A DNA stretch of 52,928 nucleotides, taken from positions 1 through 52,928 of the forward strand of contig USTH01000005.1 of the NCBI GenBank assembly GCA_900557555.1. Direction: 5' to 3'. The notes beneath the pieces are model-generated. The model saw nothing but the letters and a program-made list of their open reading frames with translations, had not been told where the DNA came from and did no database searches. Shown piece after piece: positions 1 through 8,598 of the stretch. The stretch's first letter is position 1. The number at the start of each line of letters is the position of its first letter. Source of the DNA: an uncultured Prevotellaceae bacterium (GTDB lineage Bacteria; Bacteroidota; Bacteroidia; Bacteroidales; Bacteroidaceae). The position numbers and the translations under genes are program-made.

Positions 1-65
1 GACTCTGCCCTCTGTGATATGCGCCAAACTAATGTTCTCGGACGGGCTGGGGGGGTCTAAGAAAA

Positions 66-79
66 AAGCCAAGAGGCTT
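66..79 (-). terminator. Small hairpin with T-run, minus strand
   Basis: Read on the minus strand, a 5-bp stem (AAGCC/GGCTT) with a 4-base loop is followed by a run of T. It lies downstream of the DUF1848 gene and could end that operon, backing up the stronger hairpin just before it. Nothing else is recognisable in the first 220 bases; no reading frame there matches a family I know. Confidence 0.4.
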
Positions 80-106
80 CTCACTATAAGTTAAAATAAT
101 GAGTAT

Positions 107-146
107 AAGAACTTGCTTTGTTTGAAATTTGACAAAGCAAGTTCTT
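107..146 (-). terminator. 15-bp stem hairpin after the four-gene operon
   Basis: Arms 107-121 and 132-146 are perfect inverted copies (core GAACTTGCTTTGT) around a 10-base loop. This is the first strong structure met by transcription leaving the DUF1848 gene, so it probably ends the operon or stabilises its 3' end. The T-run on the minus strand is weak. Confidence 0.55.
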
Positions 147-220
147 GTGCTCTTTAATCAATTAAATGTAGATGCATCTATTTCCATTGGTTTCAAATCA
201 TCATACTTTCATAACGATAA

Positions 221-1273
221 TTATAATAGACTTTCACTTTTATCAGAATGCAATTTGCTGTTTTCTAATACATATTTTTTGCTTGTATTGGCATAACAAT
301 ACACACAAAAATGCTTACAAGTATTATACATACCGATATCCTTGCTAATCATGCAGCCACATACCTTTCTTTGCCCTTTGTCTTTCATACCTTTGGCATC
401 TTTGATTTTGTGTGGCTTAGATAATTGTCCAAACATATCTCGTTCTGGCAGATAACCAGTATTTAGATAGTAGACAAAGTCTTCATCATCTGCAAATAGC
501 TCCTTCATTAACTCACCGTCAATGCAACGATTATGCTCAATGCCATATTGATCCAAATCTGTGTTTTCGGCACAAGTTGCAAGAGAAAGATTCCACCCTT
601 GTTCTTTCCAAATGTCACGCAGTTTAACCAATCCCTCAACTATTTCCGTTCGTTGTTGTTGACTCATTTCTGATAAGCCAACATTCTCTTTTGTAAAGCA
701 TTTGATTTCCTTTATCAGATTATTTTGCACTTTACGATATGCCAACACATCGACGAAGCTAAAAACAAGTTTGTCGGTATATCCCTTTAGCATATTGCCA
801 ACCTTCCATATTCTAGACAAGAGGACTCTTGGAGTTATTTCTGGAGTTAGGATGAGAGGGTCAAAACGCCAAATAACCTTTTCTTTTCCTATCATCTCGG
901 ATAGCTGTTTGAACGTTTCGACTCGTTGCTCTACAGATGGAACATTAGGTTCGAATCCTTCTTTCACATAATCATTTAATGTTACTTGGAAGTAATAATG
1001 AATGCCACGCTCATCCAACTCTTTCAGATATGGTAGGATTGGCTTGGGATTTTTCGTCCAAAAAACAATGGCCTTTACTTTTTTGAAAGAAATGTACATA
1101 GGCTTCTTGTTGAAAGGGTTGTACCAAACACAATACCCTTTTGCCAAGCGGTTGAAAAACCACTTGGCATAAAAGGCAGGTATATCAGTAGAGCGACTTG
1201 CCGAAATGATTATAGGGGCAGTTGCCTCAACGTTGTTTCCTATATCTGTAATAATATTAATTTTATCGAACAT
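221..1273 (-). CDS. DUF1848 family protein with C-terminal radical-SAM-like Cys cluster
   Basis: This 350-residue protein matches my recollection of DUF1848: an early SASRSTDIPAFY motif, VFWTKNPKP near residue 75, VIWRFDPL near 135, and a C-terminal cysteine cluster containing CKHFCVYC. That last motif has the CX3CX2C spacing of radical-SAM [4Fe-4S] ligands but sits at the C-terminus rather than the N-terminus. The family is uncharacterised; a role in binding an Fe-S cluster is inferred from the spacing. It is the last gene of a four-gene operon and overlaps the upstream gene by 11 bases, so the two are probably translationally coupled. The partners (helicase, methyltransferase-like protein) suggest work on nucleic acid, but no activity can be read from the sequence. 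Confidence 0.85.
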   Translation of the reverse strand: MFDKINIITDIGNNVEATAPIIISASRSTDIPAFYAKWFFNRLAKGYCVWYNPFNKKPMYISFKKVKAIVFWTKNPKPILPYLKELDERGIHYYFQVTLNDYVKEGFEPNVPSVEQRVETFKQLSEMIGKEKVIWRFDPLILTPEITPRVLLSRIWKVGNMLKGYTDKLVFSFVDVLAYRKVQNNLIKEIKCFTKENVGLSEMSQQQRTEIVEGLVKLRDIWKEQGWNLSLATCAENTDLDQYGIEHNRCIDGELMKELFADDEDFVYYLNTGYLPERDMFGQLSKPHKIKDAKGMKDKGQRKVCGCMISKDIGMYNTCKHFCVYCYANTSKKYVLENSKLHSDKSESLL

Positions 1274-3632
1274 TATAGTATTCTTTAAGTTCTGCTTCTA
1301 CAACTTTGCCAATATTATCGACAAACACTCTGGTTAAAGAGGTAGGCTTCGCGGATTCACCACGTCCTTCTTTGTTGCATAAATTGATGAAATAACGGAT
1401 ATGTTCTTTTATGTCTGTCGGATAAGATCGTCCTGTAAATTGCCAATTTTGTCCTAATCGTCTTACCACATTAGAAGGCAAATTTTCAAAACATTTCAGT
1501 TTCGGGAGCCCATATTCATTGTCTTCTAATTTCTTTTTGGAGGCTTTACTAATTTCTTGATGGAAAGAATCCTGCTGTAATAGTTTCTCTATTTTCTTGT
1601 AAGCAGCATCACTTGGCTTCAAAAAGTTATTTAGTATATAGAGAAACGCTTTAGGATCTTGTCTCTTTGCTTCCAACTCGATGATTCTGTCTATTTTTGC
1701 AATAGTTTCTTGATCAACTTTCCCTTTCGGGAGTTTAGGTCCAACTATAGCCATTATCTTACTTCTAAACTCTGTAGGATGATAAAGGTTTGAATCATTC
1801 TCAAAGTTTGCTTCTTTCAATGCTTTATAAGCATTGCTTCGCTTTCCGAGAATATCATCAGCAATGAACATAAACGCCCTTGGACTTTGAACAGCATCCT
1901 CCAATCGTGCTGTTTCTTCCACAGCACTTATAATCTTTGCTTGTTTAGATGTTGCAGTCTCTACTTCTACGATATTCTGAATAACCTTAGAACCAATAGA
2001 ACTTTGACGCAAAGTTGTTGACGATTCTTGGAAAATCGCATTGTTTATTTTAATGTCAAACAGGTACTCATATATAGTGAGCCAAACTTCTTTATAATAG
2101 TCTTTTACACCATTTATTAGTGCAGAGGTAAATGTCTTGGGCAAAGAGGCAAAACCTCGTGTTGCTCCATATAGTCCAAAGGCAAGCTTATAGTTGCCAA
2201 TACCATTCTGAACCAAATAATCTTTTAGTCGGTCTATATTATCACCTTTTTGGCAAAATGCAGCAAAGGAAATCGGAACATCATTTTCTATAGAAAACAA
2301 ATCAAAACCTGTGTTATCTTGGAAATGACTCAATAAAGAATTGACATAAACACGGATAGGAGAGTTTTTCCAGTTCTCACCCATGATTTGCTGTAAGATG
2401 TTTCCACCATTAAATGCAATGGCAAGTGGTTCTTCCACGCCATTTTCTTTCATAATTTTCTTGTATTCCAAGTATAATAAAGACTGCACAAGTTTTTCGT
2501 AAAACTCGGGCGTAAAAGAAGGGTCAACTATATGAATGTGCTTGTTTGCGTCAACTTGAATCAAGTTTGCCAAATGCTTCTTTTCTTTCTTAGAAAGTTC
2601 GCTTGCCTCTACTTGCAAAACTGCTCTGTTAAGTTTGTCGAGAGCCATTGTATAAGCATCTTGCGTTACATGTTCTACACTTGTCCATAAATCATTTGCA
2701 TCATAGATGGGAGACAGATGTAACTTATTGCAAAAATCATTATAGACGTTGCAATACTCCAAAAAGCGTACTGATTCTTCAATACTAATACCCAAAGGGT
2801 TCTGCTTCAAAAAATATACGATTTTCTCTTTATTCTGTTTTGCCGTTTCGTCTTTCTCTTTAAAAATAGCATTAAAACGCTTGATGTTTTCTACCAAAAT
2901 GTCATCTTGTTTCTCTGTAGGATGATGTTCTGGAGAATTGATAACAGCAGACAAAGTGTTTCTTAAAACTTTTGCAATAGCTTTAAGTTCACCAATTTCT
3001 TTGCTAACTGATAAATTAGCACCAATCAAATAACAATACAAAAATCCCTTAAGTCGATCAATGTATGCATCGTCTCTCTTGTCAGAACAAGTAATTGTTT
3101 TAGTTGGTGCATAAGTTGCATTCCACAAAAACTCTGTTTGCTCTGTTTTCGCGAACAAATCCCGAACCTTACTCCAAGTTCCTTTCACTTCATGTCTCCA
3201 TATTCTGAGATTAGATGAATAAAGTTTGGAAAACTTGTTCTCAAGGCTTTGCTCTGCTTTTGTCAAAACTCCTTGTCGTGCCTCATAACTATCGAAATAG
3301 ATGAAGCAATGGAATGGATTTAGATAAATCGTACTTGCGCAAGTATAAGTTTCGATTCCATTATTAGAGCCAGAAAGGTTAAAATTATTCGACTCATAAT
3401 CATCGGTATCTATTTCTATAACCATAGGATAGTTTTCCAAGTCGGCATCGTCAACTTGAAATACTGGGTATTTTGAGTACAAAGTAACAGCCATATCAAG
3501 GCTATTTGCCTCAACAGAATAATATCTTCTATTTCCAAAGCCTCTGGTTGCATAGTGTGCTTTAGGAGATATGGATTCTGTGCTGAAGATATTATTGAAA
3601 TTCAACGTACATGTTGGGATGAAAAGTTTCAT
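1263..3632 (-). CDS. Unrecognised 789-residue protein, third gene of helicase operon
   Basis: I do not recognise a family. The protein is soluble-looking, rich in Lys, Glu and Asn, with no signal peptide or membrane segment. The first 130 residues look beta-rich, with an acidic patch (IEIDTDDY); the rest appears largely helical, with long charged stretches. No Walker, nuclease or methyltransferase motif is visible by eye. It begins 11 bases after the helicase stop and overlaps the DUF1848 start, so it is produced from the same message. As the largest and least familiar member it could be the substrate-recognition or effector subunit of the module; that is inference from context only. The base composition is lower in GC than the core genes of the window, consistent with acquisition. 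Confidence 0.8.
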   Translation of the reverse strand: MKLFIPTCTLNFNNIFSTESISPKAHYATRGFGNRRYYSVEANSLDMAVTLYSKYPVFQVDDADLENYPMVIEIDTDDYESNNFNLSGSNNGIETYTCASTIYLNPFHCFIYFDSYEARQGVLTKAEQSLENKFSKLYSSNLRIWRHEVKGTWSKVRDLFAKTEQTEFLWNATYAPTKTITCSDKRDDAYIDRLKGFLYCYLIGANLSVSKEIGELKAIAKVLRNTLSAVINSPEHHPTEKQDDILVENIKRFNAIFKEKDETAKQNKEKIVYFLKQNPLGISIEESVRFLEYCNVYNDFCNKLHLSPIYDANDLWTSVEHVTQDAYTMALDKLNRAVLQVEASELSKKEKKHLANLIQVDANKHIHIVDPSFTPEFYEKLVQSLLYLEYKKIMKENGVEEPLAIAFNGGNILQQIMGENWKNSPIRVYVNSLLSHFQDNTGFDLFSIENDVPISFAAFCQKGDNIDRLKDYLVQNGIGNYKLAFGLYGATRGFASLPKTFTSALINGVKDYYKEVWLTIYEYLFDIKINNAIFQESSTTLRQSSIGSKVIQNIVEVETATSKQAKIISAVEETARLEDAVQSPRAFMFIADDILGKRSNAYKALKEANFENDSNLYHPTEFRSKIMAIVGPKLPKGKVDQETIAKIDRIIELEAKRQDPKAFLYILNNFLKPSDAAYKKIEKLLQQDSFHQEISKASKKKLEDNEYGLPKLKCFENLPSNVVRRLGQNWQFTGRSYPTDIKEHIRYFINLCNKEGRGESAKPTSLTRVFVDNIGKVVEAELKEYYNVR

Positions 3633-3643
3633 AAGCGTTTCTT

Positions 3644-4708
3644 TTAAAGTTGCAATTTTGTACCACTTGACAGCGTTGTGTCATACACATCTTTTGGCAC
3701 AGCATCAAACAAACTCGACAAGTTGCCAGAATGCATGATATACAAAGCTCTATATGAACGTGTGATTGCTACATATAGAGGATTCCTATCTTCTTCTCCT
3801 TCCACAGTACACTCTGGTAAGAACACATGTTCAAACTGTAATCCTTTAGAACTATGATAAGTCATTAATTTCGGATTGTCTGAATTGAAATCCAGGTCCA
3901 TGAATCTACCATATTTGGCTTCAACATTCATGCCGTGATTCTTAAAATAATTATATGCTCTTTCAACTTCTTCGTTGTGGCGGAATAAAATACCTACATC
4001 TTCCATGTTTCTGTTCTGTATCAAAGATATGATAGCATCATATTGTGCTTCTATTGTTTGATATTGAAGAATTTTAGGCTTTTCCGTACCTTCTTCCGTA
4101 CAACGCTCTTCAAGTTCGTCATTCTCAGAATTGAGATATTGGGCAAGACGTGCTATCTTCTTTGGAAGACGATGATTAAATACCAATTGTTCTATTGGAT
4201 ATTTGGTGAAGTACTGAATGTCTTCCATTGAAACAGTCACCTTCCCTTTAAGAAATTTATAAAGCTGTTGAGCGGTATCACCATAAATAAGGAAAGCTTT
4301 GTTTACTTTAGATTTTAGAATATCAATATCCTCACGAGAAAAATCTTGAGCTTCATCTAATATTATATAATCATAGTTTCCCATTTTCCAACCGCCACGA
4401 ACAAATGAGCCAAATTGGTCTTTTCCCCAACTAAAGCAAGCATCATAATTAACGACATTTCTTGCAGGAAGCCCTACTTGCATGATGCCATCGTTCATGT
4501 ATTGTCTCAATGACTTTGTATAAACAACATACAGAAAAGTCCCTTTATGTTCGTCCTGTATCTGTTTCGCTTTCCAAAGTGCAAGTATAGACTTTCCACT
4601 TCCTGCACAGCCTTTCACTATATAGGAATTGTCCGTCTTCTTATTTATGACTTTTACTTGGTAATCATCAAGTTCAGAGTCTTTTACATAAAAACTTCTT
4701 TTAGCCAT
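3644..4708 (-). CDS. Compact superfamily 1 (UvrD-like) helicase/ATPase
   Basis: At 354 residues this is a minimal SF1 helicase core. Visible motifs in order: Walker A GCAGSGKS near residue 33, a motif Ia-like YTKSLRQY, Walker B with DEAQD near 117, motif III GDTAQQLY, motif IV FNHRLPKKIARLA, motif V TYHSSKGLQFEHVF and motif VI YVAITRSYRALY. The accessory 1B/2B domains of full UvrD or PcrA are largely missing, so it resembles the short DUF2075/UvrD-like ATPases found in mobile and defence loci. It lies 2 bases after the methyltransferase-like gene and 11 bases before the 789-residue gene, within one transcription unit. Role: probably the NTP-driven motor of the module, translocating on DNA or RNA (inference). 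Confidence 0.9.
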   Translation of the reverse strand: MAKRSFYVKDSELDDYQVKVINKKTDNSYIVKGCAGSGKSILALWKAKQIQDEHKGTFLYVVYTKSLRQYMNDGIMQVGLPARNVVNYDACFSWGKDQFGSFVRGGWKMGNYDYIILDEAQDFSREDIDILKSKVNKAFLIYGDTAQQLYKFLKGKVTVSMEDIQYFTKYPIEQLVFNHRLPKKIARLAQYLNSENDELEERCTEEGTEKPKILQYQTIEAQYDAIISLIQNRNMEDVGILFRHNEEVERAYNYFKNHGMNVEAKYGRFMDLDFNSDNPKLMTYHSSKGLQFEHVFLPECTVEGEEDRNPLYVAITRSYRALYIMHSGNLSSLFDAVPKDVYDTTLSSGTKLQL

Positions 4709-4710
4709 GT

Positions 4711-6147
4711 TTAAATGTTTATGTTAAACGAATCTATAAAATCTTTATTTCCTTTGCTGTTATTGCAATACGCACCTTCAACATTCTGTTGGTACCTTAT
4801 TGGATTTATTATATGAGTTTTGCTCTTAGTGAAATTATTCGACATCATATATTCCTTAAACCCTTTGTGGCATAACATTCGATAAGAGACTCTGCTTTCA
4901 TCGTTTTTCTTCTGCATATGGGTTACCCGAAACGTTTGTTGGGTAAAACAAGGAATTCTGCAATCCTTGTATGTAGCGCATGACAATGGTAACAATGTCT
5001 CGATTTCGTTTGATTCCCTCACGAATTTATTGATTTGCAAATTCATCATTTGAGGGTAAAACATCATTGTCCCTTCGCATTTGGTAGTTACATCCAACAT
5101 CACCAAAAGTCCATCTTTAGAAAGTTTTTTACTCAAGAAACTCGCCAAGTATTCATAGCTTTTTTTATTAACTCCATGCGATATAAATTCACAGCAAACC
5201 TTGTCACACAATTCAATGTCAAAAGAACATGACGGAAAATCTAATTTTTCAACATCATCAAAATTTTTAATTTCTTTGTGAATAGATACGAATCTGTATT
5301 TATGTCTGGATAGACTGGCTGCTTTATCCATTATTTTATGTAGATAGTCCAATGCCTTTGCATTTCCATCACAAACAATAACGTTTATATTTTTCCCATC
5401 ATGGAAATATTTATCAAGAGCTGACAGCAATCCTATGAGTTCCCCACCTGTTCCACAACAAAAATCAAAAATATTAATATCTTTCTTGTTTTTGTAGGCT
5501 TGATAAATATATTTATTTTGAAATATATTGTCAAAGATGCAGAAAATCTCTGCATAGCTGCGCGGAAAATATGTACCCAAGTAAACCTTTAACTCATTTT
5601 CATCCAAGTCAAGATTATATTCATATCTTGTGTGCTCAGGAGCATATTGGGCGCTCAGTTCTTCAAACAAGTATTTATCCAACCATAATGGCAATACTGT
5701 TTTCGACTTACGGAAAGCAACTCTTTTATTGGATTCGTCAATATCTAAATGCTTGGATATTTGGTTGCTTGTTCCTTCGGAATTTACTGCACCAATGTTT
5801 TCTCCTTCGGCTAAGCAAATCAAATTTTGATTGACTACGAAAACTCTCTTGTTTGTGAATTTCTCGACTTTTGCAACCTGTTCGAGCACATTTTTTGCTT
5901 CTATCAGCACATATAGTTGGTATGGTTTTAAAGCATTAATACTTTCGCTCAACTCTATAGCTTCTTGCTCATCAGCAGAAATCACTCTAACCTTATACTC
6001 ATAGCCTTTTAAACACGCACTCATCACTTGTCTGACAAATAAAGCCAAACTTCTTTTTTCATCGGTTAAAGAATCTTCAGATTGGGTCCTTTCTGAATGT
6101 TCTATGTTACAATGTGAATGAGGTGACAGTACCATCTTTAACAACAT
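4711..6147 (-). CDS. Rsm22-like SAM-dependent methyltransferase domain protein
   Basis: A 478-residue protein with an unfamiliar first 170 residues followed by a class I methyltransferase fold. Motif I is FDFCCGTGGEL near residue 228, followed by an acidic strand end (VIVCDGN) and a later DIELCDKVCCEF stretch. The TYFPRSYAEIFCIFDNIF segment just before motif I and the Cys-containing tail (YKDCRIPCFTQQTF) recall the Rsm22 family linked to ribosomal RNA methylation, but the match is by eye only. It is the first gene of a four-gene operon. The start at 6147 is the first good ATG; an alternative ATG lies four codons in. A roughly 380-base untranslated leader seems to precede it. Substrate unknown. 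Confidence 0.7.
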   Translation of the reverse strand: MLLKMVLSPHSHCNIEHSERTQSEDSLTDEKRSLALFVRQVMSACLKGYEYKVRVISADEQEAIELSESINALKPYQLYVLIEAKNVLEQVAKVEKFTNKRVFVVNQNLICLAEGENIGAVNSEGTSNQISKHLDIDESNKRVAFRKSKTVLPLWLDKYLFEELSAQYAPEHTRYEYNLDLDENELKVYLGTYFPRSYAEIFCIFDNIFQNKYIYQAYKNKKDINIFDFCCGTGGELIGLLSALDKYFHDGKNINVIVCDGNAKALDYLHKIMDKAASLSRHKYRFVSIHKEIKNFDDVEKLDFPSCSFDIELCDKVCCEFISHGVNKKSYEYLASFLSKKLSKDGLLVMLDVTTKCEGTMMFYPQMMNLQINKFVRESNEIETLLPLSCATYKDCRIPCFTQQTFRVTHMQKKNDESRVSYRMLCHKGFKEYMMSNNFTKSKTHIINPIRYQQNVEGAYCNNSKGNKDFIDSFNINI

Positions 6148-6531
6148 TAAAAGCTGGCTACTACGGCTTGTGGATTATCGTTGCAGCTGATACATAAGAA
6201 AAAAAAGCGTAGAGCCATTCTGTCACTCGTTCCACGATCGATAGGCCTTCGCATTGCCCTGTAAGTCGAAACGAGCAACGCCGAAAGCCCCACGCCAGTG
6301 TAAGTATATAGAAAGCACTCTTGACAACGAACAATAGAATCGTCCGAAGCCAATGAGAGCTGTATATAATACACCTCATGAGGCGTTCTGCATTGCTTTG
6401 TTTTTTGACTTACAGTTGAATTTGCGAAGTTCATCGATCGTCAAAACCAAAGCGTACAAAAACGCCTTTTACCATATGTATGTCTGCCCAACCTCTGCCC
6501 ATCGGGGCTTTCGGTATGGGTATAGACGTTA
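6148..6531 (-). other. Long untranslated leader of the four-gene operon
   Basis: Between a minus-strand promoter box and the first ATG lie about 380 bases with no convincing gene. Two short frames can be opened here (6161-6379 and 6147-6434), but they have no start context or domain, and they overlap each other. Local palindromes are present, such as the CCTCATGAGG core near 6376-6385. The stretch has the feel of a structured leader RNA that recurs in Bacteroidales mobile DNA, but I cannot name it. Confidence 0.35.
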
Positions 6532-6539
6532 CAAAGATA
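6532..6539 (-). promoter_or_regulatory. Promoter -7 box for the four-gene operon
   Basis: The minus strand reads TATCTTTG, a full match to the Bacteroidetes -7 consensus TANNTTTG. No clear TTTG -33 element is found at 19-21 bases upstream. It is the nearest such box upstream of the methyltransferase-like gene. Confidence 0.5.
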
Positions 6540-6663
6540 ACACTTTTATCTTGGAAACCACTTTGTTTGGCTGGCAAAGTATGATTTTAAGGTTTGATTT
6601 AACATTATTAAATATAAATATGTCAAAGAAATCCACTTCCTCGTGATTTTTCTTGCTAAAAAG

Positions 6664-6694
6664 TTTGTATTATCAATGATTATTCGTATCTTTG
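6664..6694 (+). promoter_or_regulatory. Bacteroidetes promoter for the Abi gene
   Basis: TTTG at 6664-6667 and TATCTTTG at 6687-6694 are separated by 19 bases, which fits the Bacteroidetes sigma-ABfr consensus exactly. It points at the Abi-family gene about 60 bases downstream. Confidence 0.75.
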
Positions 6695-6756
6695 CAACAA
6701 CAGAATCCGCCACGCTTCCCATTTGAACAGCGAACCAGGGCGGGTCTTTTGCTTTT

Positions 6757-7662
6757 ATGGGAACATTAAGATTATACACTAAACAGGCTCTTTCTATTTT
6801 CGAACAAATAGAACTACTAAAAAGTAGAGGCTTAAATATTGCTGATTCATCCAAGGCTGCAAAATTTCTTGGTGAGGTCAGCTATTTTCGTTTTGTTCAA
6901 TACCTTCGTCCTATGGAGGCAGACAAGACTACACATCAATTTAAGCCTAATAGTAGATTTGAAGATGCCGTAGCTCTCTATAACTTTGATATAGAGTTGA
7001 GAGAATTGATGTTCAAGGCTGTTCAACGATTAGAGATTGCTTTGCGCACAAAGATTATACAAGAGTTCTCTTTGGCTCATGGACCGTTTTGGTTCTTTGA
7101 TACAAGTCTTGCTGACGATGAACACAAGTTTATTGAGAATATGAACTCCATAGATAGAGAACTTCAACGTAGCAAGGAGGACTTTATCAAAGAGCATAGG
7201 CGCAACTATGACAAGCCGATATTCCCTCCTGCATGGAAAACGCTTGAACTTGCATCTTTCGGCACGCTTTCAAAACTCTATTACAATTTCAGTGACAAGA
7301 AGTTGAAGAAGCGTGTAGCTCGTCAATTCAATCTTCCACAGCATGAGGTGTTGGAAAGCTGGATGCGCAGTGTAACTGTCCTGAGAAACTGTTGCGCTCA
7401 CCACTCACGACTTTGGAATCGCTATCTTTCCAATGCTCCACAAATGAACGCTTCTTTACGTGGTGCATGGGTGAACATTGATGGTGTTGATGCGAACAAA
7501 GTATATGCTATAGCTTGTTGTATTGCATATTGGCTTGATTCGATGGGGTATGGATTGGACTTCAAGAATGAACTCAAATCCTTACTCGTTTCTTATCCAC
7601 AGGTAGACCCGGCAGCAATGGGATTCCCTGAAAATTGGATTTCGGAGCCTCTATGGAGATAA
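6757..7662 (+). CDS. Abi-family (Abi_2/AbiD/F) HEPN abortive-infection protein
   Basis: The 301-residue product has the hallmarks of the Abi_2 family: an N-terminal LTKQALSIFEQIELLKSRG-type helix, the AAKFLGEVSYFRF segment near residue 37, LYNFDIELRELMFKAVQRLEIALR near residue 80, and a C-terminal RNCCAHHSRLWNR motif. The latter contains R210-X4-H215, the active-site pattern of HEPN ribonucleases, so the catalytic residues appear intact. Family knowledge: such proteins cause growth arrest of phage-infected cells, likely by RNA cleavage. It is divergent from the four-gene operon and has its own promoter and terminator, so it is probably an independent single-gene system in the same defence island. 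Confidence 0.88.
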   Translation: MGTLRLYTKQALSIFEQIELLKSRGLNIADSSKAAKFLGEVSYFRFVQYLRPMEADKTTHQFKPNSRFEDAVALYNFDIELRELMFKAVQRLEIALRTKIIQEFSLAHGPFWFFDTSLADDEHKFIENMNSIDRELQRSKEDFIKEHRRNYDKPIFPPAWKTLELASFGTLSKLYYNFSDKKLKKRVARQFNLPQHEVLESWMRSVTVLRNCCAHHSRLWNRYLSNAPQMNASLRGAWVNIDGVDANKVYAIACCIAYWLDSMGYGLDFKNELKSLLVSYPQVDPAAMGFPENWISEPLWR

Positions 7663-7683
7663 CTTTATAGATAAAATACAGAT

Positions 7684-7729
7684 AAGCTTGTCGGTAGTGA
7701 AAATTCTTCATTACCGACAGGCTTTCTTC
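7684..7729 (+). terminator. Terminator after the Abi gene
   Basis: Arms 7684-7696 and 7712-7724 form a long stem (core TGTCGGTA/TACCGACA) with one wobble pair, followed by a pyrimidine-rich TTTCTTCTT tract. It lies 22 bases past the Abi stop codon. Confidence 0.8.
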
Positions 7730-7873
7730 TTGATATATGAACTATTTGATGTAAATGAAAGTTAAATACGTTAAAAAATATCCATTTCGTATCAATATAG
7801 AACCTATATTGCCACTTTTCTACCGTTTAGAGCGTATAGTATTGATAATCAACTGATAATAGATACTTGGTAT

Positions 7874-8431
7874 TGTACAGGTCTTAAGACGGTAGACATC
7901 CCCAATTCGGTTACCTCCATAAGCCCCAGCGCGTTTTATATGTGTGACAGCCTGCGTCGGGTTCGCATGGCAAACGGTGTAACAAGCATCGGTGACAATG
8001 CATTTGGGGTTTGCGGGCAGTTAGAAGAAGTTGTGCTGCCTACTTCGCTGACAAATCTTGGTGCAGCGTTTGGCTATAGCCCGATAAAGACTATGGCTTA
8101 TCTTACGGACAGCGTGCCTTGTGCCGTAGCATCTAACACGTTGAAAACAGTTGAGACTGTCTGTGTGCTGGAGTCTATGGTCTCAAAATTTAAGGAGACG
8201 GAGTATTGGAGAGACAAGAAGATAAAACCGTATGACGGAATTCCATTGAATACGGCTCTTGACCTTAACGGAGACTGGAAGATAAACTCCGCCGATGTTG
8301 TTGTGACATACAATTATATATCAGACAGTATAGTGCTTGAAGATGGTGAAAAGAATCCTGCCGACCTGAATCAGGACGGCACCGTAAACTCTGCCGATGT
8401 GGTAGGTCTGTATAATTATATTGAGGAATAA
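7874..8431 (+). pseudogene. 5'-truncated LRR_5/dockerin surface protein remnant
   Basis: The frame holds BspA-type leucine-rich repeats (GLKTVDIPNSVTSISPSAF, then VRMANGVTSIGDNAFGVC and VVLPTSLTNLGAAF). It ends with two dockerin-type calcium-binding repeats, DLNGDWKINSADVVVTYNYI and DLNQDGTVNSADVVGLYNYI. The first repeat starts upstream of the only nearby ATG (7940), no start or signal peptide lies further upstream in frame, and a stop closes the frame near 7770. So the N-terminal part of a much larger secreted protein has been lost. Intact relatives are cell-surface or secreted; here no functional product is expected. The 7730-7873 stretch before it shows nothing else. Confidence 0.75.
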
Positions 8432-8524
8432 AACCGCATCGTGCCGATATAACTGCGTTAGATTACCCCAAAACCGTTATGGCTGTGCGCTACGACATCG
8501 CGGCCTTTCGAGAAAAACAGAATC

Positions 8525-8557
8525 AAAGCTGTGACTCCCATGGAGGGTCACAGCTTT
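8525..8557. terminator. Hairpin between convergent LRR remnant and AbiL genes
   Basis: AAAGCTGTGAC (8525-8535) and GTCACAGCTTT (8547-8557) are perfect inverted copies with an 11-base loop. It sits between two converging genes and could serve both, though neither side has a long T-run. Confidence 0.6.
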
Positions 8558-8573
8558 GTCAGTAAGTTATAAG

Positions 8574-8598
8574 CCCAATTCGGCCGTTAGGACGTAAA
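8574..8598 (-). repeat. Fragment of the interspersed repeat (one terminal repeat)
   Basis: CCCAATTCGGCCGTTAGGACGTAAA matches the terminal inverted repeat of the window's repeat family, in the orientation seen at the start of the 38575 and 41474 copies. The rest of the element is missing: the similarity ends at the stop codon of the RloB-like gene. Confidence 0.7.

Noticed and set aside
1..60. Partial gene at the left edge
   Set aside because: Open frames of under 30 codons exist but none resembles a known protein end.
6147..6434. Small genes in the leader of the four-gene operon (6161-6379 and 6147-6434 minus, 6353-6646 plus)
   Set aside because: They overlap each other in different frames, lack start signals and domains, and run across the promoter box or leader; kept as a leader only.
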